6,202 nucleotides of DNA, taken from contig BJFZ01000069.1 of NCBI GenBank assembly GCA_014190175.1, positions 1 through 6,202 of the forward strand. Direction: 5' to 3'. Positions 5,895 to 6,202 of this stretch are shown here, piece by piece (the first letter of the stretch is position 1; every line of letters begins with the position of its first letter). Source of the DNA: Actinomycetes bacterium (GTDB lineage Bacteria > Actinomycetota > Actinomycetes > Nanopelagicales > Nanopelagicaceae). The translations under genes and the position numbers were made by a program. Under the pieces are notes generated by a model. The model was given only the letters and a program-made list of their open reading frames with translations, ran no database searches and had not been told where the DNA came from.

Positions 5895-6069
5895 TTACTC
5901 AACTAAGATGTATGTGATTACGCATCCCCAACTGGAATGCTTAATCCATTTTACAATTTCTCACATTATGATGCAGACAATGGGCAGACTATCCAAAATC
6001 TGTTACAGCTAATTATCATTGTATGGTACTTGTTTTAAAGAAAATAACATTTTTTCGAAAGTAGCTTCG

Positions 6070-6201
6070 TTAGTACCTTATTTGCAAATTCAATTTTATA
6101 AAATATTGACCATCTTCTTCATAGACCTGCCCAAAGCCATGTCTGGGTGCAGATGGTGTATCAAATCTCAGGTGATTGAATAAGTACTATTCAAACTTCT
6201 T
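6070..6201 (-). pseudogene. Possible gene remnant: protein-like C-terminal fragment with in-frame TAG
   Basis: On the minus strand a frame runs from the window edge through KKFE, meets TAG at 6187-6189, and then stays open for 38 codons to TAA at 6070-6072. The stretch after TAG looks like a genuine protein end (FDTPSAPRHGFGQVYEEDGQ at residues 8-27, then alternating hydrophobics ending in a basic-aromatic pair), but it has no ATG, GTG or TTG near its beginning. So it may be the tail of a decayed or frameshifted gene whose body lies to the right of the window. I do not recognise the family. Chance is not excluded at this length. Confidence 0.3.
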
Positions 6202-6202
6202 C

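Larger units (their letters stand above)
5850..6202. other. AT-rich stretch without an intact gene
   Basis: These 353 bases contain no complete protein-coding frame of useful length on either strand. They hold the GNAT ribosome site and direct repeats at the left, an A+T-rich middle (about 5900-6069) in which I see no RNA gene, clear promoter or hairpin of note, and a broken reading frame at the right. The GNAT promoter must lie here but no -35/-10 pair stands out. Confidence 0.6.

Noticed and set aside
6042..6070. Short minus-strand ATG frame of 13 codons in the AT-rich gap
   Set aside because: Too short, with no ribosome site and no recognisable peptide.
1..6202. CRISPR array, insertion sequence or toxin-antitoxin pair
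   Set aside because: No regularly spaced repeats, transposase motifs or paired small genes were seen.

Overview
The window looks like a chromosomal stretch from a small-genome freshwater actinobacterium, most likely of the acI / Nanopelagicales (Planktophila-like) type. This placement is an inference. It rests on moderate to low G+C, a compact layout, the style of the secreted protein's signal peptide, and an actinobacterial-looking sigma factor. No ribosomal or other marker gene is present to confirm it. Every gene I can support lies on the minus strand, so transcription runs from right to left.

In transcription order, the right end (5850-6202) has no intact gene. It holds a broken, protein-like reading frame (6070-6201) and, next to the following gene, a pair of 10-bp direct repeats 20 bp apart. 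A GNAT-family acetyltransferase with an unrecognised C-terminal extension follows (5082-5849) and ends at a perfect 14-bp hairpin (5041-5078). An unusual palindrome with a one-helical-turn direct repeat (4988-5016) sits between this hairpin and a tRNA-Lys gene (anticodon TTT, 4839-4911). Only 39 bases after the tRNA starts a 562-residue polytopic membrane protein of the O-antigen ligase / polymerase (Wzy_C) superfamily (3111-4799).

The left half holds the most interesting pair. A 457-residue protein (1623-2996) joins a complete ECF-type sigma factor (regions 2 and 4) to one membrane helix and a roughly 220-residue exported C-terminal part. It is followed, 134 bases later on the same strand, by a secreted, Ser/Thr/Ala-rich, beta-structured surface protein with a clear signal peptide (1-1488), whose C-terminus runs out of the window. 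The gap between them carries a GAAA-capped hairpin, an imperfect inverted repeat around CACGTG, and a possible ECF-like promoter.

Taken together, the window reads as a cell-envelope locus. A glycan ligase or polymerase, an acetyltransferase that may act on small molecules or sugars, a membrane-tethered sigma factor that could sense the cell surface, and an abundant-type surface protein lie side by side. The working hypothesis is that the tethered sigma factor controls the adjacent surface protein, and that the ligase builds or attaches glycan at the surface. The gene order and domain content are seen; the functional links are inferred.
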